Origin: Candidatus Pristimantibacillus lignocellulolyticus
GTDB lineage: Bacteria > Bacillota > Bacilli > Paenibacillales > Paenibacillaceae
Length of the DNA: 64,000 bases
Assembly (NCBI GenBank): GCA_023639215.1
Contig: CP097899.1
Span: 3,716,001-3,780,000 of the forward strand
Direction of reading: 5' to 3'
The number at the start of each line of letters is the position of its first letter. Position 1 is the stretch's first letter. The notes under the pieces are model-generated. The model worked only from the letters and a program-made list of their open reading frames with translations, ran no database searches and was not told the origin of the DNA. This document shows positions 62,237 to 64,000 of this stretch, piece by piece. Made by a program: the position numbers and the translations under genes.

Positions 62237-64000
62237 ATGGTTCAGTTCAAAAGGAAAACACCAGAGGAGATACTCGCATCTATTTCAAAACTCCATAGAG
62301 GGAAATTAAAAATAATTATAGGAGCTGTTAGCGGCTCGGGCAAAACTTATCATATGCTTCAAGAAGGGACTCAATTGAAGAAGCAAGGCATTGATGTCGT
62401 TATCTGTGCTGTCTCGACTATGCAAAGACTAGAGACACAGAAGCAACTCGGTCAACTAGAAAGGGTTCCAAGCATTCATTGGTGGAAAGAGGGGGTAGAG
62501 CAAAAGGATCTTAACCTTGATGCTCTACTTCAGCGTAATCCTGAGGTTGTGCTAGTAGATGGTCTCGCTCATTGTAATCAGCTAGGCTCTCGTCACCGAA
62601 CAAGGCTCGAAGATATCATCTATTTGATGGACCATGGCATTAGTGTCATCACAACTATTAATGTGTATGAGCTTGATGGTGTCGATGATATTGCGATGCG
62701 CTTAACGGGCATTCAAGCAGAAGAAACAGTAACTTCGAATACTTTAGCAATTGCCAATGAAGTTAGGTTAATCGATGTTTCCACGGAAACGATGCTTAAG
62801 AGAATCGAAGAAGGTGAACTTGGTGAGCTGCGTCACCGGGCAATATGTGAGCGTAGCAATCTAGCGATATTACGGGAGTTATCGCTTCGGCTAGTAGCGG
62901 AAGGGGTCAATGAATCTCTGGAAAAACATCGGGAGGAACTTGGTCTAGTTGGAGCATCCGGAGCAACGGAGAGAATTCTAGTGTCGGCTCAGTATCATTG
63001 GAATGGTTCACTTTACGTGAGAAGGGGACAGCAAGTAGCAAAGCGATTAAATGGTGAATTAGTTGTACTTGTATTTGTAAATGGTAAGAAACAGCTAACC
63101 CAAGATCAGATGACGTTCAAGAGATCAATAATTCAATTAGTTGAAAAAGTTGAGGGGCGATTCCATGAGTTACCTTTAGCAAACCGGCGTGAACTTCCAG
63201 CTAATTTGATAAAGTATGCCTCTGAACAGAACGTAACCCGGATTGTAATGGGTCATTCCAAGCAAAATCGATGGCAGCAGTTTTGGCAAGGTTCACTCGC
63301 TGATAACATCCTTAGTAAAATGAGAGGCATCGATTTATTTCTAATGGCTGATCGAGCGGAACATGATGGACAGCGAATTTTGCCGGTTAAGCAGCGCCAT
63401 ATCGAGGAGCAGGATCTTTTTCGACGACTGAGCAAGGAAGAGATGAATAGTAAGATCAAGACAATGAAAAGGGGGAGCTTCAAAGTATATATAGGTGCTT
63501 CCCCTGGAGTTGGAAAGACATTTACGATGCTACGAGAAGGTAATGTTCTGCTTAGAAAAGGAATAGACGTTGTTATTGGTCTGTTAGAGACGCATGGACG
63601 CAAAGAGACCGCGGAACAAATTGGAGATCTCCCGCTACTTCCTAGACTTATCATTAATTATAAAGGAAAACAATTGGAAGATATGGATACTGAGGCAATT
63701 ATTAAGCGGGGTCCAGATGTAGTGCTCGTTGATGAACTTGCTCATTCAAACGTGCCTGGAAGTGTTCGCAAAAAACGTTATGAAGATATTGTTCGTATCT
63801 TGGAACATGGAATCTCAGTTATTACGACCGTTAATGTTCAACATTTAGAAAGTTTGAACGATGCGGTTGAAGGTCTTACTGGTGTAAGAGTTAGAGAAAC
63901 TGTGCCGGATGCGATGCTGAGGCTTGCGGATGAAGTAGAATTAATTGATGTCACACCTCAAATGCTGCAGAAGCGGATGCTTGACGGTAAAATCTATGCG
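62237..64000 (+). CDS. kdpD: KdpD sensor with two KdpD modules in series, 3' end missing
   Basis: KdpD senses K+ status and, in its full form, phosphorylates KdpE. The frame is open through the window end (588 codons). Residues about 20-230 form a KdpD sensor with Walker A GAVSGSGKT (29-37), but the usual ETHGR motif reads STMQRLET and DELAH reads DGLAH. A USP-like domain follows (about 248-375, with IVMGHSKQNRWQQFWQGS). A second, canonical KdpD module starts near 412 with Walker A GASPGVGKT (420-428), ETHGRKET and DELAHSN. Whether a kinase domain follows is not visible. GGAGA precedes the ATG. The double module is unusual. Confidence 0.9.
   Translation, partial: MVQFKRKTPEEILASISKLHRGKLKIIIGAVSGSGKTYHMLQEGTQLKKQGIDVVICAVSTMQRLETQKQLGQLERVPSIHWWKEGVEQKDLNLDALLQRNPEVVLVDGLAHCNQLGSRHRTRLEDIIYLMDHGISVITTINVYELDGVDDIAMRLTGIQAEETVTSNTLAIANEVRLIDVSTETMLKRIEEGELGELRHRAICERSNLAILRELSLRLVAEGVNESLEKHREELGLVGASGATERILVSAQYHWNGSLYVRRGQQVAKRLNGELVVLVFVNGKKQLTQDQMTFKRSIIQLVEKVEGRFHELPLANRRELPANLIKYASEQNVTRIVMGHSKQNRWQQFWQGSLADNILSKMRGIDLFLMADRAEHDGQRILPVKQRHIEEQDLFRRLSKEEMNSKIKTMKRGSFKVYIGASPGVGKTFTMLREGNVLLRKGIDVVIGLLETHGRKETAEQIGDLPLLPRLIINYKGKQLEDMDTEAIIKRGPDVVLVDELAHSNVPGSVRKKRYEDIVRILEHGISVITTVNVQHLESLNDAVEGLTGVRVRETVPDAMLRLADEVELIDVTPQMLQKRMLDGKIYA

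Noticed and set aside
63253..63654. 133-codon minus-strand frame at the right end
   Set aside because: Antisense of kdpD, whose plus-strand frame runs open to the window end and carries clear motifs.

Overview
The window comes from an endospore-forming, moderately AT-rich Firmicute, most likely a Paenibacillus-like member of the Paenibacillaceae. Three things point there: the conserved chromosomal order priA-def-fmt-rsmB-rlmN-prpC-prkC-rsgA-rpe-spoVM-rpmB-yloU-yloV-degV-recG; sporulation genes (spoVM and a probable spoVIF); and YesM/YesN two-component systems driving sugar ABC importers. No rRNA, tRNA, CRISPR array, prophage or transposase gene was seen.

Layout. (1) 1-17.8 kb: the core housekeeping block (replication restart, translation start, rRNA modification, Ser/Thr phosphorylation, ribosome assembly, fatty-acid kinase type proteins, recombination). 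It is interrupted by short structured repeats. (2) 18-20.6 kb: an SOS-controlled Y-family polymerase with a YolD partner (a perfect LexA box is visible), then a GNAT protein whose only good start is ATT. (3) 20.7-25.3 kb: a membrane 'sensor domain' protein and a pspA-ydjG-ydjH-ydjI envelope-stress cassette. (4) 25.6-30.4 kb: a Crp/Fnr regulator, an AlkC/AlkD-type HEAT protein, a VOC protein and a probable surface esterase-CBM9 fusion. (5) 30.6-36 kb, minus strand: two adjacent GH65 phosphorylases plus beta-phosphoglucomutase. (6) 36-45 kb: an FAD oxidoreductase, a CPBP protease with a two-component system, an alpha/beta hydrolase, and an MFS pump with its TetR regulator. (7) 45-53 kb: YesM/YesN, a sugar ABC importer and a cytoplasmic GH5 glycosidase, with a CcpA cre-like site. 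(8) 53-54.5 kb: PadR and a HAAS-like membrane protein. (9) 55.2-64 kb: a potassium/c-di-AMP island. It has three c-di-AMP (ydaO/yuaA) riboswitches in 1.3 kb. One faces left, before an unknown 146-aa protein. Two lie in tandem before an operon encoding an RCK-like protein, a 36-aa membrane peptide, KdpF, KdpA, KdpB, KdpC and an unusual KdpD with two KdpD sensor modules in series. That gene runs off the window.

Two things deserve most attention. First, a family of about 170-bp palindromic repeats occurs in at least eight full or partial copies, alone or in tandem with 17-18-bp spacers; the terminal stems show compensatory changes between copies. Second, the c-di-AMP/K+ island has an uncharacterised riboswitch client, a repeat lying between its two tandem riboswitches, a diverged RCK-like leader gene and the double KdpD. 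All function calls come from reading motifs; no database search was possible.
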